Positions 45,590 through 58,309 of a stretch of 64,000 nt of DNA are shown one piece after another. The stretch comes from Sphagnum compactum (taxonomy: Eukaryota > Bryophyta > Sphagnopsida > Sphagnales), in assembly GCA_965153455.1 (NCBI GenBank), contig OZ234493.1, forward strand, positions 12,390,213-12,454,212, in the 5' to 3' direction. The notes under the pieces were generated by a model. It was not told the origin of the DNA, did no database searches, and saw only the letters and a list, made by a program, of their open reading frames with translations. Made by a program: the position numbers and the translations under genes. Numbering within the stretch: the stretch's first letter is position 1; the number at the start of each line of letters is the position of its first letter.

Positions 45590-48500
45590 AAGATGGGGGT
45601 TGGAGTAGTGTTGGGTGGTTCTCACTTTTTTTCATTTTTTCTTTTTTTGGGGGTGAGAATTGATAGTTCCAGTTCTCACATCATCTTATGAGAACTTGAT
45701 CAATTCTCTTATATATATGTAAATGGGTTGGTGAAAATAAAAAAGGGTATCAAAAAAATTAATTTTTTCAAACTCACCTGATTTATAGACAAGGTGGTTC
45801 TCACATATGTAATATCAGTCGATTTTGACAACCTGGTTATTAAATTTTTTAATTCAAAATTTATATTTTCATCCTTTTCAAAAGCTCCTTACAACTTTTC
45901 TAAGTCTTCCTCTAAATTTGTAGAGTCTCAATTAAACCTACCAAGCTAAAAGGGGCTTTATAACCTATTTTAGAATCATAGGGTCAATTTTTGTTAACAA
46001 AAATCAATTTGTTCAATTTTTTTGATTGTAAATGGCATCTCCTAAAATTAACAAGGATTCCACTCAATGAAAAAATGATCCTCTTTATCTCAATTTGGGA
46101 TCTAAGTATCCCTAAGATTTGTTTAGCACAGAAACCAACTGTAGGGAACATATTCTCATGTTTTTCCCATCATTGAAGTGGACATTTGATGTTTTCAACA
46201 TACACTTGATAGCGCTTAAAAATTAGAGGCTCTCTATTGATCAGTTTCATTGATGGTTCAATTGTATTGGCTATCATCTCAAAAATATCCAAACTATTGT
46301 CCTTCTCAATCCTCTATTCAACAACACCCTTTTCATATCCAACCAAAGGATGCAAATGATAATCACACTTAAAAAGCATAAGGATGAATTATCATATTTT
46401 TCAACGATGGCCTTTCTATATTCACACCAATAAGTGAGGACATAAAACAAAAGATCTTAAACCTAGGGTCTTTAAACTTAAGGTCCAACATCAAAAAAAA
46501 CATATTATGAAATATTTATTTTTTTTCATATTTTTTTTAAAAGGAAAGAAAATAATCTAAAACCGTAACAACTTTTTTTTTTAATGTTGGAAACCAAACA
46601 TGGTAACTAAGAAACAACATTTGCATCTTCTTCCATTAAGTTGTCAAAGGTTGCAAATCAATTTCATCCTTGAATTTTATATTCATGGATATGGCAAAGT
46701 TTAATGCATCACTTAACAACCAATGACTTTTAGACTAATTCAGAATACAAGCAAATACAACAAGGCCAAGAGAACAACAAAATAATTTAAAATATGTGTC
46801 ATGTCAATGGAGGTGGTATTCTTGCACTTAATCTCATAGAATTTTACTTGTTGTAACATAGTATAATAGTTTCTTTAAACTACAAAGCTTGCTGGAAAAG
46901 GATAACTTTATTAGCAAATCTACAAAAGCAAAAAAAAAAAATGTTAGACTATGCATGGCAAATTTAAAAGAAAATATAAACAAAAAAATCATATAAAAAT
47001 AAAAAGTTATTTTGTTGTCATTGGAGTATGCAATTTCCTTGGGGGAAGACTTGAATTGACACATGCCTTCTCCCATTCTTGCCCACCTTTTCTTGATTTT
47101 TTTGGCTAAATTATGCACTTTTGCAAATATCTAGGGGTAGCTTTGATAAATACATATCTTAACCCTTTGCGAACTTTGTATCTATTGTTGCATATTGGCA
47201 CGTTTTGGAAAATGCATGACCAAAACAAATTCCTGAAAACTTTCTTCTAAACCCAACACACCACAACTTACAATTGATTTTAAGGCTGCAATCATAATGT
47301 TTAGATTAAATCCCTCATCCTTAACATAAGCAACAATTTTCTTTCTTAACTCATAAATGTTCAACAATTTTATCAAATTTCTACTCAAGTTTTGTCTACT
47401 AATATTTGTTGCCAATCAACCCTTAAAAAATTGATCATCAATGCAAAAATATCATGTCCACCTTTTAACATCCATAGGTCAAAGCTTGTAATTGCATGAC
47501 ATCATGTTAAAGTTGGCAAAACTTACAATTGTTTAGTTTTTTTCACTAAACCAAGCATTGATTCATGAAAATTTCTTTTCTAGAACGAAAGATAATTCTT
47601 AGACACAAATGCATATTAAATCATTTCAACCAAATACCTTCCACAAACTGTAAAGGAAGATGGTTTTCAACAATTAAAAAGCCCAAGTCCTCCAAATTTT
47701 GATTTTGTTGCAAATCATTTTTCTTGACAGGTTCCTTTGCAACAAAAATATTGGATATGGAACTAGGAGTCATATTTAATCTTTTTTTTAAAAAGGTTCT
47801 CTTTCATTTTCTCTCAAAAAATTGTTCACTTCTTTTTCATTTTTAAAAAAAAATTAGATTGGTCCACAATTACATTTTGTTCAATGTAGTAATTCCATTA
47901 GTTGTGTTATATATGTTTAGTCCTCTTCTTGCTTGAATTTTTGGATTTAAATTCAAAACCAAAACTATTGTAACAAAAAATTCAACGCATGATTTGAGGA
48001 GTTATTAAATCAACTTTGTTGTTATCATTAACACATAAAAATGCCCAACATAATGCATTTATACTATGTAATTTCCAAAATAATCAACTTTCTCAAATTT
48101 TCTTTCATGATCTCTTCATTTTCTTAAAAATTTATGTTTCCTTCACTTTGACACTTACATTTTCTTTTGGTTCTTGCAAATGTTCATTTTCCATCCTTGC
48201 TTCATTCATGAATATATCACATGTATTTTCATTTTCAAAAGATTATTTCATGTTTAGTTTGAAGTTACAAATTATTGCCCTAATGAATAGTGAAAAAAAT
48301 AAAAATAAATATATATATATATATATATATATGATTTATCAAAACCAACATTTACAAGGTTAGATTTTTATCCAAAACATTTACAAAAAAAATACAAATT
48401 GTAATCGAGTTTTGGATTGAAATGTAGAAAAACATGAAAATAAAGAAAAATCCTGCAAAAAAATATTAATTTTTTTAAAAAATGGATTTTTTTTTAGCAA

Positions 48501-49010
48501 AACAAACAAAACAAAAAAAATTAACACAAAATATGAGAAAATAAAACTCACCTCAAGTCTATGGACTAGTTTGGTGTTCCAAGCTTTGACTTACACAAGG
48601 CAAGAAGGGAGGAAGTACCAAACTAACAAAGGAAAAAATAACAACACCAACGTGCACAAGCACAAACAATGCAAAAAGAACAAGCAAAATAAACAAACAA
48701 AGTCGCAAAGAAAAAAACTTGTGCTCTTTTTATGATTGTTCCTTTAAACCTAACCTTAAACAATGCCTCTGCTTCTTTAATTAGTGGCTATTGTTTGGGA
48801 ACTCTAATTTACCATATGACCTTGAAAACGAAATGTAGGTTCTATGAGAAAACCTATTCAATTCTCAATTTAAAAAATAAATAAATAAATGGTTTTCATG
48901 ATTGGTTCTCATTCATGTGAGAACTTAAAACTAGTTCTCACTTCGACTTTCACATGTAATGATGCCAACTTGTTCTCATTTTGAGAACAATGAGAACTCT
49001 CAATGCCAAC
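45590..49010 (-). mobile_element. Decayed hAT DNA transposon with clustered terminal motifs
   Basis: The minus strand carries a hAT transposase remnant. From upstream it reads CGRYLVEMI (about 47650), SFDLWMLKGGHDIFALMINFL (about 47490-47420), KIVAYVKDEGFNL and ALKSIVSCG (about 47330-47260), KKIKKRW (about 47100), HWLLSDALN (about 46720) and LMLDLKFKD (about 46480). These blocks appear in the same order at 58310-60560. Stops and frameshifts abolish function. Both flanks (45590-45810 and 48890-49010) carry repeated 'gttctcac' / 'gtgagaac' motifs. The outermost parts (GGGTTGG at 45590s and its inverse CCAACCC at about 49008) could be terminal inverted repeats. Element limits are inferred. Confidence 0.7.
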
Positions 49011-51594
49011 CCTTGATTTTTTATTCTAGTGATGAGAATTTTGAAAATTTGGTATATGGGTGATTTTCTATAATCTTTCGTAGGCTCCTTATTGATTTTG
49101 CATAATCCTTTGTACTATGGTTGGCCTTGGACAATTCTCAAAACATTTCCAACTATAACTACTTCGATTTCAAGCTTAAGTACTTCACTTCCTTCTTAAT
49201 AACTACCTTTTATCCTTATAATTATTTCATTCTTTTCTTAATAATTATTTCTTATCTTTATAACTATTTCACCACTTTCCATATCCACCAACATGGGTAT
49301 GAAAAGGTAAATTAAAATGTGCCTTTTCATGCCCATGATATTTATATTAATTGAAATTAAATTTGACATTGACATAAATAATGATGAATTATTGATAATC
49401 ATATGAAAACATAATAAAAGGGAAAATTGTCACCGATAGTGCGTAGCAATGTGGAGCCCAAGTAGGATATATAGGTGTATATCTCGTGATGACCACTTGG
49501 TGAAACCCCACTTTAATTGTGATTCAGTAAGTCCTAAAAACCTCATACTCACCTTCTTGTCCAACTTGACAATTTAAAATTTGAAAGATTTGGCCCATCT
49601 CCATTTCAACACCGAAATTAGCCAAGGTTCTTTGAATGAAACTCAAATTGCGAATGAGTTTGAAAACCATTGCTTCGTTGGGGTTCTTTGAATGAAACTC
49701 AACTTACATGGCATTTGAAACTTGTTGATTTTTTTAAGAGGTTTAGGGGTTTTTGTTTTTAGTTTTTGAATTTGAGGTTTGAACGTCATTGAAAGAGCGG
49801 GAGTGCAACCAATAGCTACAAATTTGCACTTGGATTTGCTCTTGAATGCAAACCTTGGAATGGCAAGAGCAAGTGCTTTTGTTTACATTTTCACTCAACT
49901 ATGGCAAGTGCATCCAATGAAGGAAAGAATTTTTGAAAGGGTGTGTTTTGTGTCTTGTTATCTCTTGTGCATCATGTGTCTTGTGTTTAGTTGTGTAGTC
50001 TTTTTTCCTCTTTTTAGCAAACTCAAGATGTAATATGCAATTGTAAGTTGCCTTTCCATGTTTTTCTTTCGCTACCACCATCTAGGCATGTTTGTACACC
50101 ATCTCGGATCACCATTCTCTCATATCACTACTTGTGACTCTCTACTCTCCAACTTTGATTCCTCATAGCTAGCTACTTGCAACTTTTTATTCTCTCCCTT
50201 CGACTTCAATTCCTTCTAGTTTTATGAATGGATTTTTTATTTGTGCACTTGTTGGTTTTGTAAGCTTTGGATTTTGGACTACTTGAGTGGGAGGAAAAGC
50301 TTCATTGATACAAGGCTTCATTTTAGAGAACCTTATTGGATGGATTTGTAAATTGTGCATTTGTGATTTGCAAGCTCTAACTTTTGAAGTAATTTTTGGC
50401 TCTTCTAATGTGCCATTGAAAGATGGCTGATTTCAAAGTGCTTTGCCAAAAAAATGGTTCATGCAACTGACCAAGTTTCTCTAAAAAAACCTAACCTAAA
50501 GAAACACCCTTTTCAACTTCAATTATCAACAAACTACATCCAGGTCACATTCTTTACTTGAGAACTTTCAGAACCTCTTAATATAACTAGTGGAGCTTTT
50601 GTAACCCTCAAAATTTGTCCAATTTTGCATGTTTATGGATGAGAATTTGGAAACAATTAACACTATGTTGAATGCAATAAACATTGGTAGACACCCAAAT
50701 CAGGGTTGTGGGTGGAAGTGCTCTAAAAGACATGATACATCAGGCTGAGTGAGTCATTTATCACTTTGCTTTTGAGCACAACAATGAACAAGTGGCTCAT
50801 CATGCAATGGCTCATCGCTATGCGCTTTGTGTCAGGTTGAAACAAAATCATGAAAGATGTTGGAATTGTGTAATGGGGTCAAGTGATTCCGGAATGTGGC
50901 AAAGAGTGGACCAGCACTTACCAGTGCAGGATGTTCAAATTCAAGCCAAAACTTCATCCCCAAGTCTTCCATCAATCTGAAGTCTCTTCCCTCGGTGGCA
51001 AAGCCAAATGAACATGAACAAATAAGAGGAGAGAGACCATTGGGCGTCAATTTCATGTAGACAATTTTTATCACATCTAGGATTCATCACACTACCTTCC
51101 TAGTGGTTTTTGATTTCATGGATTCAAGCTAGATTGTTAGGCAAAAAACTATGAAGGCAAAAAAATACTATGTCAGTTCCATCACATTTTGTGGCTTTTG
51201 GAAAATAGGACATAGTTACATGTAACTAGGGCATAATTTTAGGGCATATGGCCAACAAAGCATCACCCTCTTTCTATGTCCCTTATCTACAGTGGAAGTG
51301 ACATGGCTTCAAATTGGACAATTTTTCTTTAAGGAGCATAAACATAGAGATGAAAAAAACCAACATCCTTTTTGACAAAAATCTTGCATCTTCTCTTTAG
51401 ATGTAAAAACGAGCCCTTGCCCGGTTTAACCAGCACACTTATAGGTGAGGCACATTACTTCTGATGTTGGTCGGTTTTGAGTTCTGAGCTGATTCCCAGT
51501 CCATTCCGCAGTCCAATTTGGTTCTCAGTTTGAGTTAAGGGGTGTTTGAATGACAAGTTGAACATTTTGAAGAATTGGAACCACATTCCTGTGG
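49011..51594. other. Intergenic DNA, no gene recognised
   Basis: A 'ctttttataattatttc'-type repeat occurs at 49150-49280. The phrase 'gttctttgaatgaaactcaa' occurs twice (about 49628 and 49683). Frames 49779-50033 and 50792-51074 contain no recognisable domain. Confidence 0.5.
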
Positions 51595-51840
51595 AACCAA
51601 AACCACATGTAGAACCAGCCTCTGGCCAGAACTGGAATCTGACAGTTGACACTTGTCAACCTAAAATCTAAAATGAAAACCAACCTCCTGTACGTAGTGG
51701 AATGTGGCACTAAAACCAGCATGCCTCCCATTAGATTCAGAACCAAAACCACCCTTAGAACCAGCCTCCTGCCAGAAATGGAATCTGACACTAAAGCCAA
51801 CCTACCTCCTGTTAGATTCAGAACCAAAACCTTGCTGCAA
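51595..51840. repeat. Tandem array, 3-4 units of ~65 bp
   Basis: Repeated blocks are 'aaccagcctcctgccagaaatg' (quoted in part: 'cctgccagaaatgg'), 'aatctgacactaaa.cca' and 'cctcc.gttagattcagaac', followed by 'caaaacc'. Units start near 51611, 51679, 51757 and possibly 51800. Both strands are partly open for this reason only. Confidence 0.75.
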
Positions 51841-54800
51841 TCTTCTGTTATACACATGATGACTTATGCATAGGGTATGTACTAAACTTTTGAAAAAAGT
51901 CCTCAGTAGGATGTATCACACTGGTACATAACAGAATCTCCAACCTCAGGATATGTGTAAGTAGGTGGAACCTGACCTGACTGAAAATATGTTTTGAAGA
52001 ACCAGGAATTGGACGATTAGGAATTTGAAGAACTAGTCTCAGAACCTCAGGAATAGAACTTTCAGGGATTTGCAGAAGCAAGCTCAGAAACTCATCAGAG
52101 GCTCCATCCAAAGGAAATTGAAAAACAATTGCTGAAACCAGAACCAAAACATTCCGTCAAATCTTCAAACTAGCCAGACCCAGAGCAGCAAGCTAGGGGT
52201 CCTCAAAACCTGGACAACACTGGCAGATCACAAAGAAAAGACCAGAGAAAAATATTCACATGGTTTCTCTAGGCCACCTATGGCAGATTGTGCATGTCTC
52301 AGCACCCATAAATCTCAAATTCAACTCAGCTGAATAGACCTTTGAGAAAATCAATCAGGAGAAAACTTTGGAGCTTGAGCATTTCTCACAACCTTTCTTC
52401 AAGAGACTGATAACATATGAGATCATTGAAACTGATCTCACATTCTACAATCAACCAACTCCATTACCAAGTACACAGACCCTCTGTCAGATTCTACAAT
52501 TACCCCACATTACACCACATCTCCACTGATTCCAGTTCCACAACTCTTGTCTCGAAACACTATGTTGACTAGTGTCAAATGGACTACCCACTGTTACTCA
52601 CTAGCTGCCATTACTTATCACTATAGAGTACTCCCCGCAGACTTAATTTCACAAACCCAGAAGCTTGTACTGAGGGTCAAGGCTTTCCATGCTTCTCCCC
52701 TTCTGTACACTCAACTTTAGTAACTCTCATGAGAATTGAGAAATCTACACAATTAGGAAAAGCCAGAACAGGGTTCAAAACATTTCGTTGAAGTCAAAGA
52801 AAGAACTCCAGATAAGAACTGAAGAACCGGGAAGAAGAAAAAGACCAAAGGGAGAACATGAATGAAGAACAATAAAACTAGCAGTGTGAACAAATGTGAC
52901 AGTCTTCCCCTTGTTAGGGACATCAAGTTTCAACAGGAAGATGTATGATACTGTACCTACGACTCATGTTCGGCACTAATTAATTACAAAAGAGGGCCAG
53001 CCAAAAACAAGAAAAACTAAGAGCAATTTGTTGAAATACTAGAGAATTGAACCCAGTTCAAAACACAAGATAACTTTGAAATTTACTGGTGAACTCAGCA
53101 TACTTAGAGACTATTGTTGAAATTCTGAAATATTCAGGTTGGGGCTGCTGGACCCATTTTTGAAAAAAAATTAATCATTTTGACAATATTTGCCAAACAT
53201 GACTCATAGGTATGGTAACCACTTATCTATCGCAACTTACCCACTGACTTCATCAGATATAGGCCTATGTAGTGACTTTCATCTCAAGTCCAGAAGCAAC
53301 AAAAAGACTCAGCCATGATACTGGCTAACAACTAGCTAAATAGAAGGAGAAAAAAACACAGAGAAGAGCATAAGGGGAAAAACAAAAACACAAAAGAGTA
53401 CAAGCACAATAAGAAGAAAGAACATAGAATAACATACAACAGGGAGGAGACAACCGAGGACTGAGTGGGTTTCAAAAAGATCCCCACTTACAAGACTATA
53501 CATAATAGGGTTTGAATGCTCAGAATGACTCTGAATGCTGAGATTCCCCAAAAAAGAATTCTCTTCATTGAGCAACCCTCTATTCCTCTTTAACAGAATC
53601 TTCAGTGGGTAGCCTTTATTCTTCAGAAGGGCAATAAGACTGACAATTTGAGAAACAAAGAAAGAACTCTAAAGCCTCAAGAACCTGTAAAACTGACAAT
53701 TTGATAGCACCCAACTTAGCCATAATAGAGATATTGGAATGAACATTAGGCATACATATTATGTCAATACAGTTGCATACTCTTGTTCAGAATGTTTGTC
53801 AAAGATATCACAGGAAATACATTGAGGACTTTGCTTTAATGCTACATCCAAGAAGAGTTTAGGGTTTAGGGTGCTGGAACCAAGAAGTTCCAAGAGAAGC
53901 TTCTAGAAGTACAACAATTTTACTCTCAAGAGGTTCTTGGATATATGCTACTGCCAAAAGAGTCTTTGTTTTAATTAGACTCAGTTTTAAGGAAGAATTA
54001 GATCTATAAGACAATGTTGGACCCATCACAAGAAAATGCCATCTGTTTCAACTCAGGTTATTATAATCCTTTGAACGACATGTTAATAACAAACCTCAGT
54101 TTTTCGTAGCCAAGGCCTTCTGAAGCTCCTGCTCATGTTCTTTTCTCTAGTCCTCAAAGCTTCTTCTCAAGACCCCAGGCCTGAATGTAGACAAGAACCT
54201 ACACTTCCAGCACCAACTGGTTAGAAAATTATGATACTAAAGCCACCAAATCCTCAACACTGCTTCATATCTGCATGATAGTTGATCCTTAAAACAACAA
54301 GCACCCTGATGCGTCTGGAAGTGTAAGAGGCAGGTGTGTTCTACTGAGGACTCTCAATTCTACAGCACAAGTAAATGTGACCTGGGACATGGACATCTTG
54401 AGGTCAGTAAAGGCAAGGCTTTAACATCCATGAGTCTCAATCCACTGATCAAACTGATGAAGATTGCTCCTTCCAGTTCTTTAAGGTGGATCAATTCATG
54501 AATAACAAGTCTCCACAGGACATTAAGCTTTGATATGAGCAGGGGAAAATTTATATACAACAAATCTAAAAGGGTGGAGTCTAGCCACCAACAAATAGTA
54601 CACGACAGAAAAGAAAGGTAATGGGCTAAATTCCTGAAGGACCATGAGATTGCAGTGTACACACAGATCCATTCAGCAAGAGAAAACAAAGTGCTAGAGA
54701 ATTTTTTACAAAAAAGGTAACCAAAAAAAAATGTACCCAGAAGAGGAAAAAAACCTTAAAGGCTCAGTCCTCAAACATTGAACCAAGAACCAGAAAAATA

Positions 54801-55140
54801 TTACATAAGTTTGAAGCCCAAAAAATTGTGGCTGTGAGAGAGAATAATGAATTCCAAGAATTACAGAAAAGGAGAACTTGGAAGACCTGAGATGATGAAA
54901 GAAACCTTAATGTTCAGATCCATTTTGAATCTCCTCTTGTTCTGGAAGCTGCCAACCAGTCTCCCATGGAGCCCCTCCATAAGACAGACATATCTATGAG
55001 ATTGCAAAGCAAGCTCCACAAGAACTCGAGCACTCCTCTTGAAAAACAACACAAGAGCGCCAAACCCTAATTCCTGAGAGCAACTGCTTGTAAAGTGAGG
55101 TCCCGATGCACATCCCAACTTCCATGTAAGTAAGAAGTCG
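51841..55140. other. Intergenic DNA, no gene recognised
   Basis: A less AT-rich stretch of about 3.3 kb that reads like decayed transposon DNA but gives no domain in any frame. It contains a TTTAGGG run at 53858-53871. Frames at 53336-53575 and 54360-54689 have no motif. Confidence 0.45.
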
Positions 55141-58100
55141 TCATCGACATCCCAATCGACATCCCGGTTTCCTGTTCACATTTTTACTGTTGTGGTAACA
55201 AAGTTAAGTTTTTTCCTGACAGAATTTGTGGATGATGTTTTAAGGGGGAAAACAAAAAGTGAGGAAAATATATATATATAAATTATTACCAGTGTTTTTT
55301 TCACAATTTTTTTTTGGGGAAATTATTTGTTTTTAAAGTGTAAATTCAACTAATTTTTGGTAAATTTTGAGGAAACAAATTGCTAAATTTTTCAATATCA
55401 AAAAACTAAAAAAAAGAAAAAAAATCCAATTATTAACCTTCCTCGTTGTTAAATGGTTATTAAATTCAAATCTTAGAAAAATAAAATCTCTTGCTTGGCT
55501 CATGATAGTCGACAATCGTTTAATTCTTATATATTTGTTTCATGTGTTACTCTAGGTTAACACTCGTGAGTTTTGTGACAATGCAAAGGGAAGGTCACGC
55601 CTTATAATGCATTATACCTTACCCAAATATTGGTTTCATTATTAAATAATCCTCAAAATAGTGAAATGAAATCTTGTCAAAATATCAAGTTGACATGGTG
55701 AAAATTATACATAATTATCATACGTTACGTTTTAAACAATTTCATTGCTCATATCACAATGTTATAGGAGAGATGATGGAAAAATATATATAATTTTAAA
55801 ATTAAAAAATGGATTCATTCATTTATTGACCCTAGGCTACAATAATCAATCATGAACTATTTCGAAAAAGCAAAATGTTTGTAGAAGCAAGCAGTTCAAA
55901 AAAAAGGTTTCCATTTTTTAAATGCTTGCATTACTCAAAAAGAAAAATACATTACATTTTATGCCATGCAATGCAATGCATTCAAGCGTTACTCTACATA
56001 TATGTAAAATATTGTCGTTTTTTGATTTTTTGGGTATATTTTGGTCCTTTATTAGGTTCAAAAAATCATGTGTGTTGATGTTGTAAAAATAATAACTTAC
56101 AAAATTAGACGACATTTTGTGCTTGTCAAAATAACTTCCATTAAACGAAAGTTATTCACTAGCATGTTCCTCCTCGTTATCCCTATCATTATAGCATTGT
56201 CCCTTTGCAATGTCACTATCACAACGATGCTTCACATACGAAAAAGGACTATCGTGAAACCTTTCTAAAATTTCAAAACCCTAAACTCTAAACCCTAAAC
56301 CTAAAAACTCTGAAAGGATCTCAAATTTGAAAAGGTCTAATAAACCCTTCTCATATACATAAAGCATTCAAAGAATGTTTTTAATATATTTGAAATACAG
56401 AAATTTCTTATGTTCATGAATATATCATTTTTAAAAGAGAGGAGAAGGATCTTACATGGCATTATTTCAAAATGGGAGATAAATTAATGTTTTTCATAAA
56501 ATCATATAAATTCTCCTTTTATTGGGGTACCTTTTTTACTTATTATTATTTCTAAAGTTCAAAAAAAATTATCATACAATAAAACTCAATATAAGATTAT
56601 TGAATTATGCTATGATTTGCATTTACTGTTCATTTAACCATCTCAGTATATTTTGAACCCTTTAATGAACAATTCCATCCCTATTTAATATATTTTACAA
56701 AGAAAATTGTTATGCTTACTTTTATAGGTGTAAGATCCCTTTCATTCTTTACATGTGTCATATATACAAATAGTCTTTTTGGTAATATTGATGCATAATA
56801 CATGCCCTATATTATTCATATTGATTGTTATCAAGCTTTGTTTATTTATTAGGTAGGCCTAAGTAAGTTTTTTCTCAAAATATTTTTTGTCTTCCAAAAT
56901 ATTTTTAATAAGAATTTTCATCAATTATTGGCAATTTGGCGCTACTTACTTTTGTCCTTTTCAATGTTGTTTTTTAGTCACAAATTCTCGGCATTTTGTG
57001 AAAATAATATTTTGAAAAAGAAATTTTTTTTGTGACAACTTCCTTTTTCTTCTTTAAAAGAAAGCTTGCCAAAATGAAGATTTTTTAAAATTATCAAATT
57101 GCCCAAAATCTCTCCAAAATTGCTTACAATATGAAAAGTTACATAAGTTTTTGTTTTTTTTTTCCCTACTTTTTTATTTTGAACATCGCGAAATTTGGCT
57201 AAATGTACATATATATGATCACCATTTGAGAAACCTCACAAAATTGAAGAACCAAAAAAAAAAAAAAAAACCTTTTGCTCCTTTTTGGGTATATTGGTGT
57301 TCACTAGTGTTGGACTAATATTGGATTTTTAACATATCCATCTAATATGGGTTTTTGACTTTTTTGAAATTCATATACCATGGCAGTATGGGTATCGGGG
57401 CAAAAATACAAAAACTCCTACCAAGTGGCATCAATATGTACAAAGTTTACAATTTTCACACAATGGTATGAATATCATGGTATTGAAATGTGTGATACTA
57501 GAGGGATACATAGTATCAATATGAATATGTTGATTTAATATGTGATGTCACAAAAAAAATGTTTGCATAAGTTGAAAAAAAAAAATCCTTCATTGACCTT
57601 CCAAAAAAAAACCAACAAAACATTGGTCACAACAAAATTGATTTGTAAATGTCCCAAAATCACCACAAATGCATCATTGATCAAAGGCTAAGGTTGCCAA
57701 GTTGAAAAATAATAATTTTATTAATTTTATTAATATTATTAGAGGCAAAATTTTAATAAAATTCATCTACACATGTAAATCCCAAGTTGGAAAAAAAAAC
57801 CATCACTTGATGACACATAAAACATGGTACCAAGTACCAACACAATTGCTACACATTATTTTGATTTGCAAAGGTCCCAAAATTATCACAATTACATGAG
57901 ACATCATATCAAAACCTCAATGTACTAGAAACTTGGAAAAAAAAGTGGTCACTTGATGAAATAAATAAGTTAACTAATTGGAACTTCGCCAAACATTTGA
58001 TTGACAAAGGTCCAAAAACCTGTAGCAATGTATATCATTGATCAGGTTTATGCGGCCAAACACAATCACAATGTTTTCTAAAAACATAGTCATGTCCATG

Positions 58101-58309
58101 TCCCTTGAAATGAAAAAAAAATAGTAGTTGATGAAAAAACTAGGTAGCAAGTAGCCAATAAGAGCACTAGGAGAGGATTTCCAACCTAAACATGAAATCA
58201 CAAAGTTTTTTTACTTGTCTTCAAAATAACCTTGTTCATGAATTTCTTTTTCATGTTCATCAAGTAGTTTGTATTCTACACAAAAATACTTAGTGATGCG
58301 TTCCTTAGT
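55141..58309. other. Intergenic DNA, no gene recognised
   Basis: Very AT-rich. An imperfect telomere-type run lies at 56276-56304. The block 57186-57290 ('atttggctaaatgtac', 'gatcacc', 'cctcacaaaattgaag', 'ttgctcc') resembles 17960-18050 and family A. No coding domain. Confidence 0.5.
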
